In this document: one piece after another, positions 37,794 to 46,018 of the stretch | Position numbering within the stretch: position 1 is the stretch's first letter | Layout of the letters: each line of letters starts with the position of its first letter | NCBI RefSeq assembly: GCF_001654455.1 | Contig: NZ_CP015772.1 | Location: forward strand, 1,612,001-1,676,000 | Reading direction: 5' to 3' | From: Niabella ginsenosidivorans | GTDB lineage: Bacteria > Bacteroidota > Bacteroidia > Chitinophagales > Chitinophagaceae | DNA length: 64,000 nucleotides | Program-made: the position numbers and the translations under genes | Notes under the pieces: model-generated | What the model saw: the letters and a program-made list of their open reading frames with translations, nothing else | The model's database searches: none | What the model was told of the DNA's origin: nothing

Positions 37794-40259
37794 ATGAAAT
37801 TGAATCGCTCTTACTTATTCCTGATGTTAGGCTTCCTGATGAGCTTTAAAATTCAGGCACAAACACAAAAAGCCCCGGCCTATCCGTTAATTACACATGA
37901 TCCTTATTTTAGTATCTGGTCGTTCAGTGACCAGCTCAATGAGTCGGCAACCAAACACTGGACAGGCGCCGATCAGCCATTGCTGGGATATATAAAAGTG
38001 GATGGTAAGATTTACCGTTTCCTGGGTAAAGAAGTGCCTGTTTACAAAACCCTGCTAGCTACATCAGAAGAGCAGCCATACAAAGTAAGATATACGGAAA
38101 AAGACCCTGGCCAGGGCTGGAACAGTGAGCAATTCCGGGAAACGAACTGGAAAACCGGCGAAGCCCCCTTTGGGGATCAGGCATCCGCAATAAAAACGCC
38201 CTGGCAATCAGAAGACCTTTGGGTAAGAAGAACTTTTGAACTGGAAGAGCTGCCGGGTGCGCCTGTTTATCTGAAGATAAAACATGATGATAATATTGAA
38301 GTATACCTGAATGGCGCTGTTGTGTACAGCTGTAACTGCTGGGTGGATAAATATAGTTACATTCCCATCAAAGATGCAGCCTCCTTATTAAGGAAAGGAA
38401 AGAATACAATAGCTGTGCATATAAAAAACACAAAAGGAGGGCAGTTCCTGGATTTTGGATTAGCAGCTGAGTCCCGTTTTGATCGTTCAGACACTATTGA
38501 TAAAGCTGTCCAGAAAAATGTGCAGGTAAAAGCAACGCAAACCCTTTATGATTTTGAGTGTGGCCCCGTAGCGCTAAAAGTTGCTTTTATTTCCCCGTTG
38601 ATCATGAATGACCTGGAATTATTATCCAGGCCCGTTTCCTATATTACGTTTGCAACCAGCAGTAAAGACAACCTGGCGCATACCGTTGAAGTATTATTGA
38701 GCGTTTCTTCAGATCTTGCAGTAAATACACCGACACAGGAAATAACGGCTGAGAAATCAACCTCCGGCAATTTAAGCCTGTTAAAGGCAGGAACCGTGAG
38801 CCAGCCTGTATTGCAAAAAAAAGGGGACGACCTGCGTATAGACTGGGGGTATTTATATATTGCGGCTCCCACCGGCAAAAATACCTGGCAATATATTGCT
38901 GAGCCGGGCAGCGCTTCGCTGAAGGTATTCAAGAGCGCTGACAAATTTTCACCCATGCTGAAACAGCAGGGCAAACAACTGCTGTTGAATACTATTCTTG
39001 ATCTTGGAAGAGCGCAAAGCGCTTCAGGAAAGTTAATGATTGCATATGACGATCTTTATTCGATTCAATACTTTGGAGAAAATTTACGCCCCTGGTGGAA
39101 CCGGAAAGGAAAAAGTTCTATTGAGGAGCAGCTGGAGAAGGCGGAAAAAGAATACAATACCGTAGTAAAACAATGCGCTTCCGTTGACAACAGGGTTTAT
39201 CAGGATGCATGGAAAGCAGGTGGCACGGAATATGCCCGGCTGTGCGAAATGGCATACCGTCAAAGTATTGCGGCGCACAAACTGGTGCAAAGCCCCTCAG
39301 GTGACCTGTTGTTCCTTTCAAAGGAAAATTTCAGCAACGGGTCGATCAATACAGTGGATGTAACTTATCCTTCGGCTCCGTTATTTCTTGTATATAATCC
39401 GGACCTGCTAAAAGGAATGCTGAATGGGATCTTTTACTATAGCGAATCAGGGAAATGGGCAAAACCATTTCCGTCGCACGACCTGGGCACTTACCCGCAG
39501 GCCAACGGGCAAACCTATGGAGAAGACATGCCGGTGGAGGAAGCAGGGAACATGCTTTGCTTAACCGCAGCTATAGCAAAAGCAGAAGGCAATGCACAAT
39601 ATGCGCAAAAACACTGGGAAACCCTTACCACCTGGGCCGATTATCTGGTTAAAGAAGGCTTTGATCCGGCTAATCAGCTGTGTACAGATGATTTTGCAGG
39701 TCACCTGGCACGCAATACCAATCTTTCAATGAAAGCCATTATGGGCATTGAAGGCTACGCAGCGATTGCAAGGATGTTGGGTAAAAATGATGTGTATAAT
39801 AAATATCACGGAACAGCTACAGCTATGGTGCCAAAATGGTTGCAGCTGGCAGATGACGGAGATCATTATACACTGGTATTTGAAAAGAAAGGCACCTGGA
39901 GCCAGAAATACAACCTGGTTTGGGATAAAGTGCTCCGGTTTAATATATTCCCCCGATCGGTCTACCAGAAAGAAATTAGCTTTTATTTTAAAAAGCAGAA
40001 TAAATACGGTCTTCCGCTGGACAGCCGGAAAAGCTATACAAAATCCGACTGGATCCTGTGGACCGCAACCCTGGCGAATAATAGCAATGATTTTAAAGCG
40101 CTGGTAACGCCTGTTTATAAGTATGCCACAGAAACGCCGGCCCGCGTGCCGCTAAGCGACTGGCATGAAACAACCGATGGGCGCCAGGTGGGATTTCAGG
40201 CACGCAGCGTTGTTGGCGGATATTTTATGAAAGTGCTGGATAAAAAACTGAATCAATAA
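37794..40259 (+). CDS. Exported DUF4965/DUF5127 glutaminase-like protein
   Basis: 821 residues from ATG at 37794, with a signal peptide ending KIQAQTQ. The order follows the fungal GtaA-like family: a DUF4964 start (PAYPLITHDPYFSIWSFSDQ, HWTGADQPLLGYIKVDGK), an inserted jelly-roll (WVRRTFELEELPGAPVYLKI to KGGQFLDFGLA), DUF5127, then DUF4965 and an all-helical DUF1793-like barrel (MLCLTAAIAKAEGN, HLARNTNLSMKAIMGIEGYA). These proteins were named for glutaminase activity in fungi, but in Bacteroidota they are regular members of polysaccharide loci and may be glycosidases of unknown specificity. It follows the GH127 gene by about 150 bp. Confidence 0.85.
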   Translation: MKLNRSYLFLMLGFLMSFKIQAQTQKAPAYPLITHDPYFSIWSFSDQLNESATKHWTGADQPLLGYIKVDGKIYRFLGKEVPVYKTLLATSEEQPYKVRYTEKDPGQGWNSEQFRETNWKTGEAPFGDQASAIKTPWQSEDLWVRRTFELEELPGAPVYLKIKHDDNIEVYLNGAVVYSCNCWVDKYSYIPIKDAASLLRKGKNTIAVHIKNTKGGQFLDFGLAAESRFDRSDTIDKAVQKNVQVKATQTLYDFECGPVALKVAFISPLIMNDLELLSRPVSYITFATSSKDNLAHTVEVLLSVSSDLAVNTPTQEITAEKSTSGNLSLLKAGTVSQPVLQKKGDDLRIDWGYLYIAAPTGKNTWQYIAEPGSASLKVFKSADKFSPMLKQQGKQLLLNTILDLGRAQSASGKLMIAYDDLYSIQYFGENLRPWWNRKGKSSIEEQLEKAEKEYNTVVKQCASVDNRVYQDAWKAGGTEYARLCEMAYRQSIAAHKLVQSPSGDLLFLSKENFSNGSINTVDVTYPSAPLFLVYNPDLLKGMLNGIFYYSESGKWAKPFPSHDLGTYPQANGQTYGEDMPVEEAGNMLCLTAAIAKAEGNAQYAQKHWETLTTWADYLVKEGFDPANQLCTDDFAGHLARNTNLSMKAIMGIEGYAAIARMLGKNDVYNKYHGTATAMVPKWLQLADDGDHYTLVFEKKGTWSQKYNLVWDKVLRFNIFPRSVYQKEISFYFKKQNKYGLPLDSRKSYTKSDWILWTATLANNSNDFKALVTPVYKYATETPARVPLSDWHETTDGRQVGFQARSVVGGYFMKVLDKKLNQ

Positions 40260-40329
40260 AAGCGTTCAGAAAGCTGCCGTTGCCGGTACAACCGGTATAA
40301 CTGCAGAATATTTTGACTCACCAAAAAGT

Positions 40330-41514
40330 ATGAATATGAAGAAAGTGATTTTTTTTGAGCGACTGATGACCGGGTTGCTGGCTTTAGTTACCGCAGGGGT
40401 AATGATCATCTCCTGTGCAACCCCTGAAAGTAAAAAACCGGACGGGAAGGATTCCCTGGCAGGCCGCAGGGAAATCTGGACGCAGGAGCAGGCAAATAAC
40501 TGGTATGCCGGTCAGCCCTGGTATGTGGGCGCCGACTTTCTGCCCAGCACTGCCATCAACCAGTTAGAGATGTGGCAGGCGGAGACATTTGATACCGCTA
40601 CTATTGATAAAGAACTGGCCCTCGCCGAATCGATCGGCATGAATGTGATGCGTGTTTACCTGCATGACCTTGTGTTTGAAAATGATGAGCAGGGTTTTTA
40701 TGACCGCATCAATCAATTCCTGCAAATAGCAGACAAGCACCATATAAAAATATTGTTTACGATCTTTGATTCCTGCTGGGATCCTTTTCCAAAGGCAGGA
40801 AAGCAGCGGGCTCCCAGGCCGTTTGTGCATAATTCCGGCTGGGTGCAAAGCCCGGGACAGGCCGCCTTGAAGGACTCTGCCCAATACCCGCGCCTTGAAC
40901 AATATGTAAAGTCCATTGTTGGAAAATTTGCAAATGACCAGCGCATTATAGCCTGGGATGTATGGAATGAACCGGACAACATGACCGGCCCATCCTATGA
41001 AAAGGTAGAAATACCGGATAAGGTAGCGCTGGTGCTTCCTTTGCTGAAAAAGACATTTGAATGGGCCAGGTCTGCAAACCCGTCCCAGCCGCTTACATCT
41101 GGGGTTTGGGCGGGTAACTGGCAATCAGACAGCACTTTAAAGCCTGTTGAAAAACTGCAGCTTCAGGAATCCGATATTGTTTCCTTCCATTGTTATGATG
41201 ATTCCGCAACATTGCATAAAAAAATTGATGAATTAAAGCGGTATAACCGGCCGCTGTGGTGCACTGAATATATGGCACGTCCCAATAAAAGCACGTTCCA
41301 GAGCTCCCTGCCTGTTGCAAAGGCAAACAAGGTAGCCATGATCAACTGGGGCTTTGTGGACGGGAAATCGCAAACCAAGTACCCCTGGGACAGCTGGACA
41401 AAGACCTATACTTCAGAGCCCCCGCTCTGGTTTCATGATATTTTCCATAAGGATGGAACACCTTATAAACAGGATGAGGTGGATTTTATTAAGTCAATGA
41501 CGGGGAAAAAATAA
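40330..41514 (+). CDS. GH-A clan glycoside hydrolase lipoprotein (GH5-like)
   Basis: 394 residues with a lipobox MIISC (Cys29). The (beta/alpha)8 fold is indicated by GMNVMRVYLHDLVFEN, ILFTIFDSCWDPFP, and the acid/base Glu214 in IIAWDVWNEPDN on strand 4, with a probable nucleophile Glu313 in LWCTEYMARP. This arrangement is that of GH-A clan enzymes. Similar proteins are often labelled 1,4-beta-xylanase or cellulase family, but no precise activity can be assigned. A second ATG two codons later (40336) is an equally possible start. It could attack a backbone or an arabinose side chain in this locus. Confidence 0.8.
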   Translation: MNMKKVIFFERLMTGLLALVTAGVMIISCATPESKKPDGKDSLAGRREIWTQEQANNWYAGQPWYVGADFLPSTAINQLEMWQAETFDTATIDKELALAESIGMNVMRVYLHDLVFENDEQGFYDRINQFLQIADKHHIKILFTIFDSCWDPFPKAGKQRAPRPFVHNSGWVQSPGQAALKDSAQYPRLEQYVKSIVGKFANDQRIIAWDVWNEPDNMTGPSYEKVEIPDKVALVLPLLKKTFEWARSANPSQPLTSGVWAGNWQSDSTLKPVEKLQLQESDIVSFHCYDDSATLHKKIDELKRYNRPLWCTEYMARPNKSTFQSSLPVAKANKVAMINWGFVDGKSQTKYPWDSWTKTYTSEPPLWFHDIFHKDGTPYKQDEVDFIKSMTGKK

Positions 41515-41787
41515 AAAAGGTTAGGGTCTGTTTTTAATGTTCATTAGCCGGCACATTAGAACAGGGTGCAGCCTTCGTTATGAAGCTGTCGGAAAAGAAT
41601 GCCTGCCTGGAACTTCCGTTTGTTGTTAACATGACAGTAATGAAAACCAAGAACCGTGGGTCCGGAGGCATAAGAACACTGTTCGCCATGATGCGTGTCC
41701 GCACGCATCCTCCGGAGCCTACAGATCAGGACATTCAGGACAGTTACTGTTGTATGCCCTGTTTAGGGAACAAAAATAAATGAGGTT

Positions 41788-42747
41788 ATGAATAGCCGGA
41801 TCTTAAAAAGTATAGTTTATTTATTATTGATAATGCCTTTTACTGTAAAAGGTCAGGGCCCTGCTGGGCAGAACCCGTTACTGGCGGACCCAACGATCTT
41901 TTATTATAAAGGAATTTATTATTTGTACGGCACAAACGGACACAATGCCAATGAAGGGTTTACCGCTTATACTTCTGCTGATCAGCGTAACTGGTTTTAC
42001 AGGGGAATTGTGCTTAAAAAAGGAACCAGTTTTGGAACCCGGGGTTTCTGGGCACCGCAGGTAGTACATTATAAGGGCCGGTTTTATATGGCCTATACAG
42101 CGGACGAACATATTGCCATTGCTGTAGCGGATAGCCCGTTGGGGCCATTTCAGCAGCAGGAAATAAAGGCCCTGGATACTTCTGTAAAAATGATTGACCC
42201 CTTTTTGCTCTTTGAAAAAGATAAAGTGTATTTATATCATGTACGCCTTCAGAATGGGAACCGGATTTTCGTTGGGGAAATGAATAAAGACCTGAGCGCT
42301 ATAAAAACGGCTACAGTAAAGGAATGCATTCATGCTGATGCCGGCTGGGAAAATACCGCAAATGCTAAGTGGGGAGTAACAGAAGGCCCCACAGTAGTAA
42401 AACGCGGACGTTATTATTACCTGATCTATTCTGCCAACGATTTCCGCAACCCCGATTATGCCGTAGGCTTTGCAACAGGCACATCGCCTTACGGTCCCTG
42501 GGAAAAATATTCCGGTAATCCTGTTTTATCTCAACAGACCACCGGAAACAATGGAACAGGGCATGGTGATCTGTTTAAAGACGCGCAGGGCAACTGGCAC
42601 TATGTTTTTCATACGCATTATGCTGCTGCAACGGTTGCACCGCGCAGAACGGCCCTGATCAGGGTGACTTTTGAAAAAACTGCTAACGGAGAGGAGGTGA
42701 TCACTGCGGATCCCCGTACTTTCCATTTCTTAAATGTTGTTCAATGA
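41788..42747 (+). CDS. GH43 family exported glycosidase
   Basis: 319 residues with a signal peptide (about 1-22, ending VKGQG). The GH43 acids are present: Asp34 (LADPTIFYYKG), Asp137 (MIDPFLLFEKD) and Glu199 (VTEGPTVVKRG). It is shorter than, and clearly distinct from, the other two GH43 proteins here and consists of the propeller only. Family activities are alpha-L-arabinofuranosidase, endo-arabinanase or beta-xylosidase; the context favours arabinose. Its stop overlaps the start of the next GH43 gene by four bases (ATGA). The preceding 270 bp carry no convincing gene. Confidence 0.9.
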   Translation: MNSRILKSIVYLLLIMPFTVKGQGPAGQNPLLADPTIFYYKGIYYLYGTNGHNANEGFTAYTSADQRNWFYRGIVLKKGTSFGTRGFWAPQVVHYKGRFYMAYTADEHIAIAVADSPLGPFQQQEIKALDTSVKMIDPFLLFEKDKVYLYHVRLQNGNRIFVGEMNKDLSAIKTATVKECIHADAGWENTANAKWGVTEGPTVVKRGRYYYLIYSANDFRNPDYAVGFATGTSPYGPWEKYSGNPVLSQQTTGNNGTGHGDLFKDAQGNWHYVFHTHYAAATVAPRRTALIRVTFEKTANGEEVITADPRTFHFLNVVQ

Positions 42748-43802
42748 ACCGTTTTATCTTATGGGCTGCTATAGTCCTCTCAATTAGTTTTCAGCTGAAT
42801 GCGCAACAGGTACAAAAAACCTTTACCAATCCGTTACTGGCTTCAGGAGCAGATCCGTATAGCTTTTACAAGGACGGGTATTACTACTATACCAACACTA
42901 TGGGAACCAAACTGGTGCTCTGGAAAACCCGGTCCCTGGCAGACCTGAAGCATGCAGAACAGAAAACTGTTTGGACCCCGCCGGCCAGCACAAATTATTC
43001 AAAAGAATTGTGGGCGCCGGAGATCTTATTTTTAAGAGGTAAATGGTATATGTATTTTGCAGCGGATGATGGTAATAATCAGAACCATCGTATGTATGTT
43101 ATTGAGAACAGTTCCCCGGACCCAATGAAAGGCGAATGGGTATTTAAAGGCAAAGTAGCTGATCCGTCTGACAAATGGGCCATTGACGGGGATGTGATCG
43201 AATATAAGGGACAGCTATACATGATCTGGTCGGGCTGGCACGGTGATGTAAACGGGCAACAGAATATTTACATTGCTAAAATGAGCAATCCCTGGACAAT
43301 AGAAGGAGAGCGGGTGCTGTTGTCTGAACCGGAATATGACTGGGAGCGGCATGGCTATTTAAAAGGAGAAACCCCGGAACAGGTTAATGTAAATGAAGGC
43401 CCGCAGTTCCTGGTACATAAAAACCATCTCTACATTGTTTACTCTGCCAGTGGTTGCTGGACGGATTTTTATACATTGGGCATGCTCTCCGCAAAAAATG
43501 ACAGGGATCTTTTAAACCGGTCTAACTGGGTAAAAAGTAAAGAACCGGTTTTTAAAGCGGCTCCGGAGAATGGTGTTTATGCGCCGGGCCATAACTCCTT
43601 TTTTAAGTCGCCGGATGGGAAAGAGGACTGGATCTTATATCATGCCAATTCAGCGCCTGGTCAGGGTTGCGGAGGGCACCGGTCGCCGCGGGCGCAACAG
43701 TTTACCTGGGACAAGGCCGGGCGTCCTTATTTTGGAAAACCATTGCCGGCTGGCCTCCCGTTAGCTGAACCAGCAATGAAAAAACAGGAGTACAGGCCAT
43801 AG
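42744..43802 (+). CDS. GH43 family exported glycosidase, paralogue of the operon-1 enzyme
   Basis: 352 residues with a signal peptide ending QLNAQQ. Catalytic acids are Asp37 (SGADPYSF), Asp148 (KWAIDGDVI) and Glu218 (VNEGPQF). It matches the lipoprotein at 27673-28746 almost throughout (shared ELWAPE-type blade, GKVADPSDK, SGCWTDFYTLGML versus NGCWSDDYCLGML, GHNSFFKSPDGKEDW, GQGCGGHRSP). It lacks the lipobox, so it is probably periplasmic while the paralogue is surface-anchored. The duplicate pair may act on the same linkage on two sides of the outer membrane. Translationally coupled to the preceding GH43 gene. Confidence 0.9.
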   Translation: MNRFILWAAIVLSISFQLNAQQVQKTFTNPLLASGADPYSFYKDGYYYYTNTMGTKLVLWKTRSLADLKHAEQKTVWTPPASTNYSKELWAPEILFLRGKWYMYFAADDGNNQNHRMYVIENSSPDPMKGEWVFKGKVADPSDKWAIDGDVIEYKGQLYMIWSGWHGDVNGQQNIYIAKMSNPWTIEGERVLLSEPEYDWERHGYLKGETPEQVNVNEGPQFLVHKNHLYIVYSASGCWTDFYTLGMLSAKNDRDLLNRSNWVKSKEPVFKAAPENGVYAPGHNSFFKSPDGKEDWILYHANSAPGQGCGGHRSPRAQQFTWDKAGRPYFGKPLPAGLPLAEPAMKKQEYRP

Positions 43803-43957
43803 AAATTCCTGGCAGCAGTTGCAGGCGGCTTATAGAAAATGGTTTTGTAAAGAGCTGATTTTATTGTATTATTGACATTTATAACGCTTGCCCGGGAACT
43901 ATGGCAACAGCAAAAACGAGCGGCCATCTTTAATAAAAAACATAAAAAAATAGAACA

Positions 43958-45148
43958 ATGAGTCATTCATTAAAATTTTTTGCGGTAGCTGCGCTGGCGC
44001 TTGGCATAGCGGCCTGCAATGATAATAGTGCAGAAAAAAAAGAAAGCGCTGCAACAGACAGCACGGCTGTAAAGACCGATGACACGCCGGAGTCTCTGGA
44101 CAGTGCGAAATTTGTGGCTATGATTGATGGTAAAAAAACGGCATTGTATCAACTAACCAACCATAAAGGCATGACAGTTGCCATTACCAATTATGGAGGG
44201 CGTATTGCAGGCATCTGGGTGCCGGATAAAGAGGGAAAACAAACGGACGTGGCCTGGGGAATGAGCAGTGTTGATGCATTTGAAAAATCAGATATGGCGT
44301 ATTTGGGTGCATTAATCGGCCGTTATGGAAACCGTATTGGCCATGCTCAATTTCAGCTGGACGGCAAAACATATCCGCTGGCGGCAAACGATGGCCCTAA
44401 TACACTGCATGGCGGCAAAAAAGGATTCCAGGCCGTGGTATGGGATGCTGCACAGCCCAACGACAGTACCCTGGAACTGATGTATACGAGCCCCGACATG
44501 GAAGAAGGTTTTCCCGGAACATTGAACGTAAAAGTCGTATACAGTGTAACGGCTGATAATGCTTTAAAGATTGATTACAGTGCTACTACTGATAAGAATA
44601 CGATCGTGAACCTCACCAATCATGCTTATTTCAACCTGAATGGCGAGGGCAGTGGTGAAATACTGGGTCATACGGTACAGATCTATGCCGATAAATATAC
44701 CCCTGTTGATTCTACACTGATCCCTACCGGTAAGCTGGAACCCGTAGCAGGTACTCCTTTGGATTTTACAAAACCGGCTGCAATAGGTGCCCGTATCAAT
44801 GATGATAATGAACAATTGAAATTTGGTAAGGGATATGATCACAACTATGTATTGAACGGCACTAAAGGCCTGTATGGTCTTACACATGCAGCAACCTTTA
44901 CCGGCGATAAGTCTGGCATTTCAATGGACATTTATACACAGGAACCGGGATTGCAATTTTACAGCGGTAATTTTAATAAGAGCACCAACACTTTAAAATC
45001 CGGCGCAAAGGATATACACAGGGGTGCTTTTGCAGCGGAAACCCAGCATTTCCCCGATTCTCCCAACAAACCGGCCTTCCCCAGCACAGAGCTGAAGGCC
45101 GGCCAGCAGTATCATACGGTTACCTACTATAAGTTTTCATCTAAGTAA
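43958..45148 (+). CDS. galM: Aldose 1-epimerase (galactose mutarotase) lipoprotein
   Basis: 396 residues. The lipobox GIAAC (Cys20) is followed by a Ser/Thr/Lys-rich linker to about residue 45, so the enzyme is membrane-anchored, as often seen in polysaccharide loci. The mutarotase fold shows ITNYGGRIAGIWVPDKEGK, LGALIGRYGNRI, NTLHGGKKGFQ, the catalytic His in NLTNHAYFNLNGEG and catalytic Glu in AFAAETQHFPDSPN. It interconverts alpha and beta anomers of aldoses, so released arabinose or galactose enters metabolism faster. It is the last gene of the forward-strand run of this locus. Confidence 0.93.
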   Translation: MSHSLKFFAVAALALGIAACNDNSAEKKESAATDSTAVKTDDTPESLDSAKFVAMIDGKKTALYQLTNHKGMTVAITNYGGRIAGIWVPDKEGKQTDVAWGMSSVDAFEKSDMAYLGALIGRYGNRIGHAQFQLDGKTYPLAANDGPNTLHGGKKGFQAVVWDAAQPNDSTLELMYTSPDMEEGFPGTLNVKVVYSVTADNALKIDYSATTDKNTIVNLTNHAYFNLNGEGSGEILGHTVQIYADKYTPVDSTLIPTGKLEPVAGTPLDFTKPAAIGARINDDNEQLKFGKGYDHNYVLNGTKGLYGLTHAATFTGDKSGISMDIYTQEPGLQFYSGNFNKSTNTLKSGAKDIHRGAFAAETQHFPDSPNKPAFPSTELKAGQQYHTVTYYKFSSK

Positions 45149-45211
45149 CAAATGATATATGCGACAGATCCTGTAGTTTATAACAGCATTTGAGCTGATT
45201 ACAGCAAAAAC

Positions 45212-45466
45212 CTAGGGCGTTCCCTGTAAAAAAGAACAGCCTTCAGGCTTGTTCTTTCTGTCATAGACAAAGAATAACAGTGAACCGGTATCAAAATAAT
45301 AATTTGCCCCGGGCTGATCAAAAGACTTCGGATTGCTGTACCGGTTTTTTATTGCTACAAAATCAGTGGCGCCATGACAAACTCTTCTGCCGCTACCTTT
45401 AGGCTCAATAAACAGGATCTGATTTTTTTTAATAGCAAAAACGACTGTCTTGTCGTGCTGAGGCAG
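45212..45466 (-). pseudogene. Coding-like remnant of unknown protein
   Basis: The minus strand has 84 sense codons between a TAG at 45467-45469 and a TAG at 45212-45214. They include protein-like stretches such as KTVVFAIKKNQILFIEPKGS, RYSNPKSFDQPGANYYFDTG and SLLFFVYDRK. There is no ATG, GTG or TTG in a sensible place and the upstream stop adjoins the frame, so it looks like the C-terminal end of a truncated gene. Its last codons run through a hairpin that resembles a terminator, which weakens the coding interpretation. Family not recognised. Confidence 0.35.
45231..45257. terminator. Hairpin resembling an intrinsic terminator
   Basis: aaagaacagcc and ggcttgttcttt pair with one bulged T around a ttca loop. 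On the minus strand the stem is followed by six T. It lies 83 bp after galM and could end transcription from either direction, most convincingly leftward. Confidence 0.45.
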
Positions 45467-45618
45467 CTATAAAAGTGTTTGCATTTAAGCCTGCTGTACA
45501 ACAGGAGGTTCATTGAATCGGATCATCCGGATGACCAGTAAGTTGCTAAAGGACTATCATGATGAGGCACTCGCAAAAGCGTTGTCTTTAAGCTGATTGG
45601 GATGACAATTTTTTCAAT

Positions 45619-45720
45619 CGTCATCCCGGGCGCAGCCCGCGATAGCGGGAGAAGCCGGGGATCTCTGTATCATCAGAGAGATGCCTCTGCTCATTCCGCT
45701 GCGCTCCATCCGGAATGATG
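45619..45720. repeat. Interspersed repeat, CGTCATCC family, copy 3
   Basis: Best-preserved copy. It starts cgtcatcccgggcgcagccc, carries ggggatctctg and the inverted agagagatgcctctg in the middle, and ends ccatccggaatgatg. Outer ends are inverted complements, so a long imperfect hairpin is possible. Related copies lie at 15018-15137 and 18370-18468. Confidence 0.6.
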
Positions 45721-46018
45721 TTCCTTATGTAGATGCATTTCCAACAACTTACAACATTTGTCATGAACAGCTTACAGAAGCCCGTCCGCCCGAAGCTTCA
45801 GGTACAGCTAAGCAGAGCGGGCATGCCGCATTTCGTTATCCTTGCAGCGACGCACAAAATGATGCTTCCGCTCTTAAATTGAGAGCTATGATGTCGCCCG
45901 AACCCTAAAGTGATAGTAGCTTGGGATAATTGTAATAAAATTGATCGCAGCGTATTATCAGCATAAGAAGCTCTTTAGTCAGCATCTGGCGCTGCTTTTA
46001 AAAATGATACCCCCGTTA

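Larger units (their letters stand above)
45149..46018. other. Intergenic region with coding remnant, hairpin and repeat
   Basis: 870 bp between galM and the convergent GH2 gene. It contains a minus-strand coding-like remnant (45212-45466), a hairpin at 45231-45257 and a member of the CGTCATCC repeat family (45619-45720). The stretch 45740-45960 shows an open frame without protein-like features and nothing else recognised. Confidence 0.6.

Noticed and set aside
41580-41783. 67-codon open frame between the GH-A clan gene and a GH43 gene
   Set aside because: No family-like motif, signal or membrane segment; residues such as GSGGIRT are typical of non-coding open frames.
45681-45908. 75-codon plus-strand open frame after galM
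   Set aside because: It begins inside an interspersed repeat and has no protein-like pattern.
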